Positions 1 to 9,045 are shown, numbered from the stretch's first letter. The stretch: 64,000 bases of DNA from Balneatrix alpica DSM 16621 (GCF_000619885.1 NZ_JHUZ01000011.1:492772-556771), one strand, 5' to 3'. Notes: a model not told the origin generated them from the letters alone. Numbers and translations are program-made.

Positions 1-1388
1 AGAGTTTCGCCCTGAGTCATCAACACCTTGCGACCCAACAGATCCAACGCCTGGATCTGGGTGGTGCCTTCATACAGCATGGAGATACGGCTATCACGGA
101 CGTTTTGCTCCATTCCCCATTCGGAGATAAAGCCATGGCCACCGTAAATCTGCACGCCGTGGTTAGCCGCTTCATAGCCCACTTCGGTCAGGAAGGCTTT
201 GGCAATCGGCGTTAACAGCGCCAGCAGCTCATCCGCTTCTTTACGCTCGTCACCGTCCAACAGTTTGACCCGGTCAACCAGGGTGGCGCAGTAATAAATC
301 AGCGCACGCGCACCTTCGGCAAAGGCTTTCTGGGTCAGCAGCATCTTGCGCACTTCGGGGTGAACAATAATAGGATCTGCAGCCTTTTCAGGTGCCGCCG
401 GGCCGTTCAGGGCACGCATCTGCAAACGCTCTTTGGCATAAGTCAGAGAATTCTGGAAGGCCCACTCCGCATGAGCCAGACCCTGCAAGGCAGTCCCCAG
501 GCGAGCGGTGTTCATAAAGGTGAACATGCAGTTCAGACCTTTGTTAGGCGGGCCAATCAAGAAACCGGTAGCACCATCAAAGTTCATCACGCAGGTCGAG
601 TTACCGTGGATACCCATTTTATGTTCGATGGAGCCACAGCTCACTGCATTGCGCTCGCCAATGCCACCTTCGGCGGTCGGCATAAACTTAGGCACGATAA
701 ACAGGGAGATACCCTTGGTGCCGGCAGGGGCATCGGGCAAACGCGCCAATACGATATGGACGATGTTCTCCGCCATGTCATGCTCACCGGCGGAAATAAA
801 GATCTTGGTGCCGCTGACTTTGTAGCTGCCATCGGCCTGAGGTTCCGCTTTGGTGCGCAACAGCCCCAGGTCGGTACCGCAATGGGGCTCGGTCAAGCAC
901 ATGGTGCCGGTCCACTCACCGGAAACCAGCTTGGTTAAATAGGTGTGTTTTTGCTCGTCAGTACCGTGCGCTTCCAGGGTATTCATGGCGCCGTGGGACA
1001 GGCCAGGGTACATACTCCAAGACCAGTTCGCGGTACCCGTCATCTCGTTGATAATCAGCCCCAGTGATTCAGGCAGACCCTGACCACCGTGTTCAGGAGC
1101 ATGGGCCAGGGAAGGCCAGCCACCTTCAACATACTGCTGGTAAGCCTCTTTAAAACCAGTAGGCGTGGTCACCACACCGTTATCAAACTTACAGCCTTCA
1201 CGATCACCGATCTGATTCAGCGGCGCCAATACCCGCTCAGAAAATTTCGCCCCTTCTTCCATGATGGCCTGCACCATGTCAGCACTGGCTTCTTCACAAC
1301 CAGGCAGCGATTGATAGTGCTTGTCAATTTCCAGCACTTCGAACAGGGTGAACTGCATATCGCGCAGCGGAGCTTTGTAAGCGGGCAT
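1..1388 (-). CDS. Acyl-CoA dehydrogenase, C-terminus cut by window edge
   Basis: Flavoprotein that catalyses the first, alpha-beta dehydrogenation step of acyl-CoA oxidation. About 462 residues are visible, from MPAYKAPLRDM onward. The middle holds the FAD/substrate-binding stretch TMCLTEPHCGTDLG followed by KVSGTKIFISAGEHD, and the C-terminal all-alpha domain ends near the edge with SMLYEGTTQIQALDLLGRK, the conserved ACAD tail. The extended N-terminus before the ACAD core and the remaining length past the edge fit the roughly 600-residue ACADs (DmdC/FadE5-like) with an extra C-terminal domain. The ATG is preceded by GAGGTAG. The acyl chain length it uses cannot be told from sequence. The next gene downstream is outside the window. 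Confidence 0.93.
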   Translation of the reverse strand, partial: MPAYKAPLRDMQFTLFEVLEIDKHYQSLPGCEEASADMVQAIMEEGAKFSERVLAPLNQIGDREGCKFDNGVVTTPTGFKEAYQQYVEGGWPSLAHAPEHGGQGLPESLGLIINEMTGTANWSWSMYPGLSHGAMNTLEAHGTDEQKHTYLTKLVSGEWTGTMCLTEPHCGTDLGLLRTKAEPQADGSYKVSGTKIFISAGEHDMAENIVHIVLARLPDAPAGTKGISLFIVPKFMPTAEGGIGERNAVSCGSIEHKMGIHGNSTCVMNFDGATGFLIGPPNKGLNCMFTFMNTARLGTALQGLAHAEWAFQNSLTYAKERLQMRALNGPAAPEKAADPIIVHPEVRKMLLTQKAFAEGARALIYYCATLVDRVKLLDGDERKEADELLALLTPIAKAFLTEVGYEAANHGVQIYGGHGFISEWGMEQNVRDSRISMLYEGTTQIQALDLLGRKVLMTQGET

Positions 1389-1562
1389 AGTCTAGCTACC
1401 TCGATGATTCTTGTTGTCGTGACCGTTCACACTAAGTTCAGGGACGGCGTTCAAGCATGCGGGAAGCATCCCCTAAAGCCCACTTGCGCCTCAATAACAA
1501 AACGCACCAGAATAACTGACAAAAGAGATCATGGCGTGACAAAGACAGGCGTCAGACGTGCA

Positions 1563-1588
1563 AAACAAAAGGGCAGCCTAAGCTGCCC
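1563..1588 (-). terminator. Intrinsic terminator of the YCF48-RND-usp operon
   Basis: A perfect 7-bp stem (GGGCAGC/GCTGCCC, loop of four) lies 19 bases after the stop of the universal stress protein gene and is followed on the minus strand by TTTTGTTTTG. It separates this operon from the acyl-CoA dehydrogenase gene. Confidence 0.8.
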
Positions 1589-1606
1589 GTGACTTCACCC
1601 AAGCTA

Positions 1607-2476
1607 TTAACCTGGGGGATGCAGCAGGGTACAGATTGCCAGGCCACTGTCCGGCTGCAGCACCATGACATCGGCATTAAGGGAGTCCAGAATACGTTCA
1701 GCGGTGTTACCCAGCAGAGCACCGATAAACTGAGCCCGCCCCACCGTGCCCAATACCACCAGGTTTGCCGCTTGCTCCGCTGCCACCTGGGGAATCCAAT
1801 GCTCCGCTGGCCCTTCACCAATATGGAAGGCGCTGGGCTGCGGACGAGCCTGGGCCGTTAACTGCTCACAGGCCTGCTGCCAACGTGCCGCCAGCAGTTC
1901 CTCCGCTTGGTCTTCCGGCTCACCAGCCTGCATCGGTGGCGGATAGGCCGAAACAATATGTAACTGCCCCTCTATCGCCTGGGTGACAAAAGTCGCCAGG
2001 GCCAACACCCCCTGGTTCAACTGGGCATGACGCTGATCCCGTGGTTGCGCTTCAATCGCCGCCAATACCTTGCCCCCCTGCCAAACCCCATCACGCTTTA
2101 CCAGCAGCACCGGGCAGGGGCATTGACGCAGCAGCTGCCAATCCGCCGGGGAACGCCAGGGCAAGTGGGTATGGCGTGACTCACACTCTTTCACCAGCAA
2201 GCCAGCCTGTTCCTGAGCCTGAACACGTAGAACTGCCTCAGCCAGATCCGGCTCATTGAGCAGCTCTAAACTCAGCTGCACACCCTGTTCCTGCCATTGC
2301 TGCATCAGCACTTGTAGTGACTGTGGCTGATAGTTCTCTTCATCTGCTTCAGGCTGCCAGCTCAAAACTTTAACCTGACAACCCAGGCGTTGGGCAATAA
2401 GGCAGGCTCGATTGAGGGCGGTCAGATGTTCATCATGACGCTCTAACACCACCAACAGGGTTCTATTGAACTGCAT
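1607..2476 (-). CDS. Tandem-domain universal stress protein (UspA family)
   Basis: 289-residue protein with two Usp domains, an UspE-like layout. The first starts with FNRTLLVVLERHDEHLTALNRA; the second, from about residue 130, ends with VVLGTVGRAQFIGALLGNTAERILDSLNADVMVLQP, which carries the G-x(9)-G-(S/N)-T nucleotide-binding signature. Cytoplasmic; ATP binding is inferred for the second domain only, since the first domain lacks a clear signature. The start overlaps the end of the upstream RND gene by 14 bases, so the two are probably translationally coupled, and it is the last gene of the operon. Its role beside an exporter is unknown; Usp proteins are often stress or nucleotide sensors for neighbouring transporters. 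Confidence 0.9.
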   Translation of the reverse strand: MQFNRTLLVVLERHDEHLTALNRACLIAQRLGCQVKVLSWQPEADEENYQPQSLQVLMQQWQEQGVQLSLELLNEPDLAEAVLRVQAQEQAGLLVKECESRHTHLPWRSPADWQLLRQCPCPVLLVKRDGVWQGGKVLAAIEAQPRDQRHAQLNQGVLALATFVTQAIEGQLHIVSAYPPPMQAGEPEDQAEELLAARWQQACEQLTAQARPQPSAFHIGEGPAEHWIPQVAAEQAANLVVLGTVGRAQFIGALLGNTAERILDSLNADVMVLQPDSGLAICTLLHPPG

Positions 2477-4844
2477 GGGCCACCTCCTTAGGGGTGTTCA
2501 GCGAATGAGCAACAGGACGCTTTAACAAGCAGACCAAGGCCGGCAATAACAGCAAGGCACCGAGCATGTTCCAGAGGAACATAAAGGTCAGCAGAATCCC
2601 CATATCCGCCTGGAATTTGATCGGCGAAAACACCCAGATACCCACCCCAATCGCCAGGGTCAGGCCGGTAAAGGCCACTGATTTACCCGTAGTTTTCAGG
2701 GTTTCCAGATACGCACTGCCCAGGTCCATCCCCCGCACCAGGTAGGTATTGAGCTTGGAATAGATGTAGATACCGTAATCCACCCCAATCCCCACCCCCA
2801 ACGCAATCACCGGCAGGGTGGCGACCTTCACGCCGATCCCAAGATGCGCCATCAATGCCTGACAAAGCACCGAGGTCAACGCCAGGGGCAGCAGAATACA
2901 GATCACCGTAGCCAGGGAGCGGAAGGTGAGTAAGCACAGCAACCCCACCACACCATACACCCAGGCCAGCATTTCATACTGCGCTGTACCTATGACCTCG
3001 TTGGTGGCAGCCTCAATCCCGGCATTCCCCGCCGCCAGCACAAAGCGCAGTTGCTCACTGTTGTTCTGTGCAGCGTAGTCTTCAATCGCCTTGACCAGGC
3101 CAGACAGGGTTTCCGCCTTATGGTCATCAAGGAAGATAATCACCGGCACCAGGGAACAGGAGGTATCCATCAAGCCAGGCGGCACGAAGCTGAGAGAGGC
3201 GTTAATCATGAACTGATTACGCGCCAGAGTACGCCACTTCAGGCTGCCCTCATTCATACCGGAGATGGTCAAACGTGCCACATCCGCCAGCGACAGACTG
3301 GACTGTACCCCCGGCAGGCCCTGCACAAATCCCTGGAAGCGGTCCACCATCACCAGGTTATCGTAGCGGGCACATTGTTCCGCTTGGGTTTCCGCCATGA
3401 CCACAAACACATCCGAGCTGGAGGAGTAATGCTCATTGATGAAGGCGTTATCCAGGTTGTAACGGGAGTCTTTACGTAGTTCCGGCGCTCCTTTATCCAG
3501 ATCACCGATCTTCAGGTTCTGCCCGGCATACACACCATAGCCGCCCGCCAGCACCGCTAACAGCAGGGTGACAGTGGCGCCCTTACGCTGGGTAAACCAC
3601 ACCAATGGACGCCAGAACGCTTCTTCTTTAGGAGCTCGACGACGCAGGTAGGCCAGTGCCCCCTGCCCTACACCGGCATAGGACATTAACACCGGCAACA
3701 GCAACAGGTTGGTCAGGATAATCACCGCTACCCCAACACTGGCCGCTACTGCCAGCTCTTGAATGACTTCGATCTCAATCACCATCAGGGTAACGAACCC
3801 CAGACCATCACTGATCAAGGCCACCATGCCAGGAATAAACAGCACCCGGAATGCACGCCGGGCAGCGGTGAGCCTATCGGCGCCATGCAAGCTTTCCTGC
3901 ACGATGGTATTAACGGTTTGCACGCCATGGCTCACACCAATGGCAAAGACCAGAAAGGGCACCAGCATCGAATAGGGGTCCAGGCCAAAGCCCAGAGTGC
4001 GCAGGGTTCCTAATTGCCATACCACCGCCACCAGCGCCGTCACCACCGTGACCAGGGTGGCGCGAATGCTACGGGAGTAGAGGTACAACAGCGCCAGGGT
4101 AATCAGGATGGCCACCAGGAAGAATAAAGCGACCTGTACCGCCCCATCGATCAAATCCCCCACCACCTTGGCAAAGCCGGTGATGTGAATCTGCACGTTG
4201 TCACTCTGGTACTTATCCCGCACCAGGGTTTCCAGGGCATGGGAGAAGGCACGAAAATCCAGCTTTTCGCCGGTATCCGGATTAATGTCGAGCAAAGGCA
4301 CATAAATGATGGCGGACTTAAAGTCATCGGCGACCAGGTTACCGACCTGCCCTGAGCGCAGCACGTTTTGCCGCAATTGCTCAAGGCTGGCCGCCGAACC
4401 GTCATAGTCCGCCGGTATTACCGGCCCTCCGGCAAAACCCTCTTCGGTGACCTCCTGCCAACGGACGTTAGGGGTCCAGATCGACTTCATCCCGGCACGA
4501 TTGACGCCAGGGATAAAGAACAATTCATCCGAGATAGTACGCAGGGTTTCCTGATACTCCGCCGAGAAGATATCCCCCTCTTTCACCGAGACCGCCACCC
4601 GTAACGCATTACCCAGGCCACTTAAGGACTCGCGATGTTTGAGGAAGTTAACAATGTAAGGATGATTGGTAGGAATCATCTTCAAAAAGCTGGCATCTGG
4701 ACGAATCTGACTGGCCTGCATACCCAACCACAGGGTCAGGGCAACAAAGATCAGTAGAATCAAGCCACGCTGGAAAAACAGCACTCGCTCAACCAGGGAT
4801 TCCAGCGCAGAGATGGGTTTGAGCAGGGTTTGGAACAGTTTCAT
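2463..4844 (-). CDS. RND superfamily exporter, MMPL-type permease
   Basis: 793-residue inner-membrane protein with the duplicated 1+5 transmembrane plan of RND/MMPL/SecDF-type transporters: a TM near residue 30, a large periplasmic loop (about 50-230), five TMs with FAIGVSHGVQTV, then the second half with a periplasmic loop (about 450-610) and TMs carrying ALGVGIGVDYGIYIYSKL. The second half keeps an intramembrane Asp typical of proton coupling; the first half has His at the matching place. No periplasmic adaptor or outer-membrane channel gene is adjacent, so it is not a classical HAE-type tripartite pump. It sits between a YCF48-like secreted protein (9-base gap) and a universal stress protein (overlapping). 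In pseudomonads similar permease/YCF48 pairs are found with DUF1302/DUF1329 proteins; those are absent here. Substrate unknown. Confidence 0.88.
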   Translation of the reverse strand: MKLFQTLLKPISALESLVERVLFFQRGLILLIFVALTLWLGMQASQIRPDASFLKMIPTNHPYIVNFLKHRESLSGLGNALRVAVSVKEGDIFSAEYQETLRTISDELFFIPGVNRAGMKSIWTPNVRWQEVTEEGFAGGPVIPADYDGSAASLEQLRQNVLRSGQVGNLVADDFKSAIIYVPLLDINPDTGEKLDFRAFSHALETLVRDKYQSDNVQIHITGFAKVVGDLIDGAVQVALFFLVAILITLALLYLYSRSIRATLVTVVTALVAVVWQLGTLRTLGFGLDPYSMLVPFLVFAIGVSHGVQTVNTIVQESLHGADRLTAARRAFRVLFIPGMVALISDGLGFVTLMVIEIEVIQELAVAASVGVAVIILTNLLLLPVLMSYAGVGQGALAYLRRRAPKEEAFWRPLVWFTQRKGATVTLLLAVLAGGYGVYAGQNLKIGDLDKGAPELRKDSRYNLDNAFINEHYSSSSDVFVVMAETQAEQCARYDNLVMVDRFQGFVQGLPGVQSSLSLADVARLTISGMNEGSLKWRTLARNQFMINASLSFVPPGLMDTSCSLVPVIIFLDDHKAETLSGLVKAIEDYAAQNNSEQLRFVLAAGNAGIEAATNEVIGTAQYEMLAWVYGVVGLLCLLTFRSLATVICILLPLALTSVLCQALMAHLGIGVKVATLPVIALGVGIGVDYGIYIYSKLNTYLVRGMDLGSAYLETLKTTGKSVAFTGLTLAIGVGIWVFSPIKFQADMGILLTFMFLWNMLGALLLLPALVCLLKRPVAHSLNTPKEVAHAVQ

Positions 4845-4853
4845 CGGCTCACC

Positions 4854-5975
4854 TTAAGGCTGGGTACGGGGGCGGCGGCTTAAGCCACCTTCACCGGCAA
4901 GAATCCAATAACCAGGCACAGCAGTCACCGCACTGCGACTCTGACGGTCGTCCAGCACCTGCTCTTGCCACTGCTGCTGGCTCTGCTCAACAAAGAGTCC
5001 AGAGTTACCCACCAGTAGCAATTGTCCGTCGACATAATGGCCACCTGCCAGGGTCAGGGCATTGTCTAATTCCAACGCCTGCCAGCTGTCACCCTGGTCG
5101 TCGCTGCTAAAAGCATTGCCCCTTAAACCCAGCAGGTATACTTGCTGCTCCGCCGCCACCAGACCGAAGTAAGAACCTTCATAGGGGGGTTCAAGCCGTA
5201 GCCAGCTCTGCCCGCCATCCTCGGAGCGCAGCAGTAAGCCAGCCTCCCCCGCCAGGATCAGCGTGTTTTCATCCAAAGCGGCAATGGCGTTGTAGTGATT
5301 GCGATCGGGGTTATCCAGATAACGCTGCCAAGGCTGCCAGCTTTGTCCGCCGTCCTCGGTACGCAAAATCAGCCCATAGGCTCCTACCACAAATCCCTGC
5401 TGCTGATTGGCAAACCACAGGTCAAGCAGAGGAATACCGGGACCTTCTTCCTGCGCCAGTTCGGCATCATCCAGGGCCATTTGCAGCTCTTCCAGTTGAT
5501 ACTGGGCTTCTTCCAGCTCCGCCTCCCGGCTGGGGTCCTGCTCAACCAGTGACTCCAACTGGACCAACTGCTGCTCGGCTGTCGCTAAGCGCTGCTGCAC
5601 ATCGGCTAACTGCAGTTCATTGATGCGATTGCCATCCAACTGTTTTTGCCAGCTTTGCCCGCCATCGCGGCTCACCAGTACCACACCACCATGTCCTACT
5701 GCCCAACCCTGCTGGTCATCGACAAAAAACAGCGCGGTCAGCATCACGCTGACGGGCACCGCCGCCTGCTGCCAACTCTGCCCCTGATCATCGGAATACA
5801 GTGCAATGCCACGCTCCCCTACTGCTACCAAACGCTCTCCGGCACGGCTGACATCTAAGATAATTGCCTGCTCAGCACGATCACGCTGCACCGCCGGCAA
5901 TTGCAAGGGATCAGCCGCCTGCGCCTGCCCCATCAGGGTCGTCAGCATTAGCAGCCATAGGGATAGGTATTTCAT
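4854..5975 (-). CDS. YCF48/BNR-repeat secreted beta-propeller protein
   Basis: 373 residues. A Sec signal peptide (MKYLSLWLLMLTTLMGQAQA, cleavage near residue 20) is followed by repeated SxDxGxSW blades: SDDQGQSWQQ, SRDGGQSWQK, TEDGGQSWQP, SEDGGQSWLR and SSDDQGDSWQA. This is the BNR/Asp-box pattern of YCF48/HCF136-like propellers. Between the second and third blades, about residues 117-176, is a Gln/Glu/Leu-rich segment predicted to form a coiled coil, which is not part of the propeller fold. Periplasmic location is inferred. It is the first gene of an operon with an RND permease, so it probably works as its extracytoplasmic partner. YCF48 itself is a photosystem II assembly factor, a role that cannot apply here. 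Confidence 0.87.
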   Translation of the reverse strand: MKYLSLWLLMLTTLMGQAQAADPLQLPAVQRDRAEQAIILDVSRAGERLVAVGERGIALYSDDQGQSWQQAAVPVSVMLTALFFVDDQQGWAVGHGGVVLVSRDGGQSWQKQLDGNRINELQLADVQQRLATAEQQLVQLESLVEQDPSREAELEEAQYQLEELQMALDDAELAQEEGPGIPLLDLWFANQQQGFVVGAYGLILRTEDGGQSWQPWQRYLDNPDRNHYNAIAALDENTLILAGEAGLLLRSEDGGQSWLRLEPPYEGSYFGLVAAEQQVYLLGLRGNAFSSDDQGDSWQALELDNALTLAGGHYVDGQLLLVGNSGLFVEQSQQQWQEQVLDDRQSRSAVTAVPGYWILAGEGGLSRRPRTQP

Positions 5976-6114
5976 GATTAATCTGCTTCCCTCATTTTGT
6001 TGTTATCGGGGGATCGGTTATCGGAGTTGAAAGAGTGGTGGCCAGGATGGTCTGGCCCATCCTCACCGCACTACTGCGGCAGCTATGTTCAGCCACATCG
6101 CCGCACCAGCCTCA

Positions 6115-6132
6115 GGAGGGGCAAGCCCCTCC
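6115..6132. terminator. GC-rich hairpin after the thiolase gene
   Basis: GGAGGGG-CAAG-CCCCTCC stem-loop 22 bases downstream of the thiolase stop, between it and the YCF48 gene. There is no U-run, so it may be a weak or Rho-assisted terminator or an mRNA 3' stabiliser. The core GGGGCAAGCCCC recurs in the rpoC-rpsL spacer. Confidence 0.4.
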
Positions 6133-6153
6133 CTCGCTTCACTCAGACAGTGG

Positions 6154-7341
6154 TTACTGACGCTCAAACAGGGCAGCAATACCCTGACCACCACCGATAC
6201 ATAGGCTTACGACCGCATAGCGCCCCTGTACCCGCTGTAATTCATAAAGGGCTTTAACCGTGATCAGCGCCCCCGTGGCACCAATGGGGTGCCCCAGGGA
6301 AATGCCACTGCCGTTGGGGTTCAGCTTAGCGGCAGGAATGTCCAGATCGCGGGCGACCGCCAGCGCTTGAGCTGCAAAGGCTTCATTCACTTCCCATACA
6401 TCAATATCTGCCACACTCAGACCCGTTTGATCGAGCAGCTGACGCACTGCAGGTACGGGGCCAATGCCCATGTACTTGGGCTCTACTGCTGCGATGCTGT
6501 AGGCTTTCATGCTGGCTAAAGGCGTCAAACCTTTAGCCTGTGCCTCAGCGGCAGACATCAACACCAGGGCGGCCGCCGCATCATTCAGGCCAGAGGCATT
6601 ACCGGCGGTGACCGAACCCTCACGTTTAAATACCGGCTTTAATTTGGCCATATCCGCTGGAGTGGCGTTAAGACGAACATGCTCATCCACCTCAAACAGC
6701 TGCTCACCTTTACGGGTTTTCAGGCTGATGGGCAGAATCTGCTCTTTAAAATAGCCTTGCTCCAGGGCGCGTTGGGCACGTTGATGGCTCTCAGCGGCGA
6801 GAGCATCCTGATCCTCCCGGCTGATTCCCCACTTTTCAGCAATATTCTCGGCGGTAATGCCCATGTGCACCGACTCCATCGGGCAGGTTAACGCTCCCAC
6901 CATAGAGTCAATCATCTGGGCATCGCCCATGCGCTGGCCCCAACGGGCGGCAGGCAGCCAATAGTTGGTGCGGCTCATCGACTCCGCGCCCCCGGCAACG
7001 GCTACCTGGCAGTGCCCCAACTCAATCTGTTGTGCCGCAGTGACAATTGCCTGCAAACCACTGCCGCAAAGGCGGTTAACGTTGAGTGCTGGCGTGGTCT
7101 CGGGCAAACCGGCCTTAAGTGCCGCCACCCGTGACAGGTAAAGATCTTTCGGCTCAGTCGGTACCACCGTCCCCATCACACAGTGCCCCACCTCATCTGC
7201 ATTCACCTGGGCACGACGTACGGCCTCTGCTACCACCTGAGCCGCCAGCTCGGTCGGCGGCAGGTCTTTGAGGGAACCACCAAAGGTGCCAACGGCGGTG
7301 CGAACTGCGGATACCACTACCACTTCATTTTGTTTGCTCAT
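6154..7341 (-). CDS. bktB: Beta-ketothiolase / acetyl-CoA C-acyltransferase (BktB-like)
   Basis: 395-residue thiolase that condenses or cleaves 3-ketoacyl-CoA with CoA. All catalytic elements are visible: the acyl-accepting Cys92 in VNRLCGSGLQA, NEAFAAQA, His in GISLGHPIGATGA, and the C-terminal acid/base Cys in SLCIGGGQG. Overall the sequence resembles BktB of Cupriavidus (GTFGGSLKD, PVFKREGSVTAGNASGLNDAAAA, MGIGPVPA) more than AtoB/PhaA, suggesting short- to medium-chain substrates; the exact chain range is inference. It stands alone with its own ribosome site (GAGG, ATG). It may serve fatty acid or branched-chain degradation together with the acyl-CoA dehydrogenase and crotonase genes in the window, but no operon links them. 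Confidence 0.92.
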   Translation of the reverse strand: MSKQNEVVVVSAVRTAVGTFGGSLKDLPPTELAAQVVAEAVRRAQVNADEVGHCVMGTVVPTEPKDLYLSRVAALKAGLPETTPALNVNRLCGSGLQAIVTAAQQIELGHCQVAVAGGAESMSRTNYWLPAARWGQRMGDAQMIDSMVGALTCPMESVHMGITAENIAEKWGISREDQDALAAESHQRAQRALEQGYFKEQILPISLKTRKGEQLFEVDEHVRLNATPADMAKLKPVFKREGSVTAGNASGLNDAAAALVLMSAAEAQAKGLTPLASMKAYSIAAVEPKYMGIGPVPAVRQLLDQTGLSVADIDVWEVNEAFAAQALAVARDLDIPAAKLNPNGSGISLGHPIGATGALITVKALYELQRVQGRYAVVSLCIGGGQGIAALFERQ

Positions 7342-7465
7342 TGCTTGCCTCGCAGATGGTTAGGCTAGGGCCAATTAAGCGCTAGGATCACAAAAAGACA
7401 GTCGAATGCTCAATAACATTAGCACGCAGTTTAGCTGACAAAAAAAGTCAGCCCCGCTAAAAACA

Positions 7466-7492
7466 ATAACCCCGCCGGTTTGGCGGGGTTAT
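7466..7492 (-). terminator. Intrinsic terminator of metNIQ
   Basis: An 11-bp perfect stem (ATAACCCCGCC with GGCGGGGTTAT, five-base loop) 56 bases past the metQ stop, followed on the minus strand by TGTTTTTAG. Confidence 0.85.
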
Positions 7493-7548
7493 CAGCATTG
7501 CCCAATTGGCTTAGCCAGGAGGCGATTCTACCCTGGGGCGCTGCACTT

Positions 7549-8367
7549 TTATTTCCAGCCTGCCACGGCCCCACCCTTAAACAATTCAGCCGCTTTAGCT
7601 TCCACTGCTGCTGATTGGTAAGCCTCAACCAACTGACCCAAACGAGGATCCTGCTGGTTATCATCCCGTGCGGCAAAGATATTCACGTAGGGTGACTCTT
7701 TACCTTCCACCAACAGCGCATCCTGGCTGGGGTTGAGGCCCGCAGGTACAGCATAGTTAGTATTAATAAAGGCTAGATCCACATCATCCAGGGAGCGCGG
7801 CAACTGGGCTGCATCCAGCTCGATAAAGTCGAGCTTGAGGGGATTGTCGATAATATCCAGTGGCGTTGCTTCCAGATTGCTAGGGTCGGCTAACTTAATC
7901 AGACCACGGTTGTGTAACAGGATCAGGGTACGACCTTCGTTACTGGGGTCATTAGGAATCGCGATCCGTGCCCCTTCCGCCAGCTCCTTGATATCTTTCA
8001 ATTTCTTCGAGTAAGCACCAATTGGGTAAACAAAGGTGTTGCCAATCGCCACCAGCTTAAAACCACGATCTCTTACCATCACATCCAGATAGGGGCGATG
8101 CTGGAAGGCATTCACATCGATAGAGCCATCGGCCAATGCCACGTTAGGGGAGACATAATCGGTAAACTCGATCAGTTCTACCTGTAAACCAAAGCGGCTA
8201 TTAGCCTGCTCAATCGCTACCTGCATCACCTCTGCTTCGGGCCCGGCCATCACGCCAAGTTTCAGCGCATCAGCCTGGGCCTGGGACCATCCCAGGCTCA
8301 ACGCAGCGGCCAGCGCACTGACTTGGGCCAGAAAACGGCGACGTGAACTCTTGATCTTAATCGACAT
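7549..8367 (-). CDS. metQ: Methionine ABC transporter substrate-binding protein MetQ
   Basis: Periplasmic binding protein (NlpA/MetQ family) delivering methionine to MetNI. The mature part begins DALKLGVMAGPEAEVMQVA and contains the family stretches VDVNAFQHRPYLD-like SIDVNAFQHRPYLD and IPNDPSNEGRTLILL. The N-terminus reads SRRRFLAQ followed by a hydrophobic stretch and AQA/D, which fits a twin-arginine signal; there is no lipobox Cys, unlike E. coli MetQ. I chose the ATG at 8367 (MSIKIKSS, 272 residues) because a GTG nine bases upstream overlaps the Shine-Dalgarno GGAG. It is the last gene of metN-metI-metQ, 18 bases after metI, and ends at a strong terminator. Confidence 0.93.
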   Translation of the reverse strand: MSIKIKSSRRRFLAQVSALAAALSLGWSQAQADALKLGVMAGPEAEVMQVAIEQANSRFGLQVELIEFTDYVSPNVALADGSIDVNAFQHRPYLDVMVRDRGFKLVAIGNTFVYPIGAYSKKLKDIKELAEGARIAIPNDPSNEGRTLILLHNRGLIKLADPSNLEATPLDIIDNPLKLDFIELDAAQLPRSLDDVDLAFINTNYAVPAGLNPSQDALLVEGKESPYVNIFAARDDNQQDPRLGQLVEAYQSAAVEAKAAELFKGGAVAGWK

Positions 8368-8385
8368 TGCAATCACTCCTATTGC

Positions 8386-9045
8386 TTAAACACGGGTATG
8401 GTCGTAGCGGCGCACCAAGGCGTCCCCTGCCGACTGAATTAACTGCACCAACACAATCAGGCTCACCACCGTGGCCAGCATCATGAAGGAATCAAAGCGC
8501 TGGTAACCGTAGCGAATACCCAAATCCCCCAGGCCACCCCCACCAATCGCCCCCGCCATGGCGGAATAGCCCACCAGGGTGACCAACATCAGGGTTAAAC
8601 CATGGATCAAACCGGGCCGTGCCTCGGCCAGCAGCACCTTGACGATAATCTGTAAGGGGGTGGCCCCCATCGCCTGGGCTGCCTCTACCAGTCCTGGAGA
8701 CACCTCGTTGAGTGCCCCTTCGGCGATCCGTGCCACAAAAGGAATCGCTCCCAGAGTCAGGGGCACAATCGCCGCTGTCGTACCAATAGAGGTACCCACC
8801 AACAAACGGGTCAACGGGATAATCGCCACCAATAAAATAATGAAAGGCACCGAGCGCGTAGCATTAATCAAGCTACCCAGAGCAAAATGTAGGGTCTGAT
8901 TGCCCCAGAAACGCCCAGGTTTGGTGACATACAACAATACCCCTAAGGGAATGCCAATAAGGGTGCTCAAGCTGCCCGATAAGGCCACCATATAGAGCGT
9001 CTCCCCCAAGGCCTGCAGCAATAACTCAAGCTTGGCGCTGTACAT
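8386..9045 (-). CDS. metI: Methionine ABC transporter permease MetI
   Basis: 219-residue integral membrane subunit with about five TM helices. It carries the BPD-transport EAA motif region GALNEVSPGLVEAAQAMGATP and the MetI stretches PLGVLLYVT, INATRSVPFIILL and GYSAMAGAIGGGGLGDLGIRYGYQRF (18 of these residues form the conserved glycine-rich segment). It forms the MetN2-MetI2 core of the D/L-methionine importer. The start overlaps the metN end by 20 bases, indicating translational coupling. Confidence 0.95.
   Translation of the reverse strand: MYSAKLELLLQALGETLYMVALSGSLSTLIGIPLGVLLYVTKPGRFWGNQTLHFALGSLINATRSVPFIILLVAIIPLTRLLVGTSIGTTAAIVPLTLGAIPFVARIAEGALNEVSPGLVEAAQAMGATPLQIIVKVLLAEARPGLIHGLTLMLVTLVGYSAMAGAIGGGGLGDLGIRYGYQRFDSFMMLATVVSLIVLVQLIQSAGDALVRRYDHTRV

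Noticed and set aside
7431..7676. Minus-strand 81-codon frame at the metQ end
   Set aside because: Overlaps metQ in another frame and runs across its terminator.
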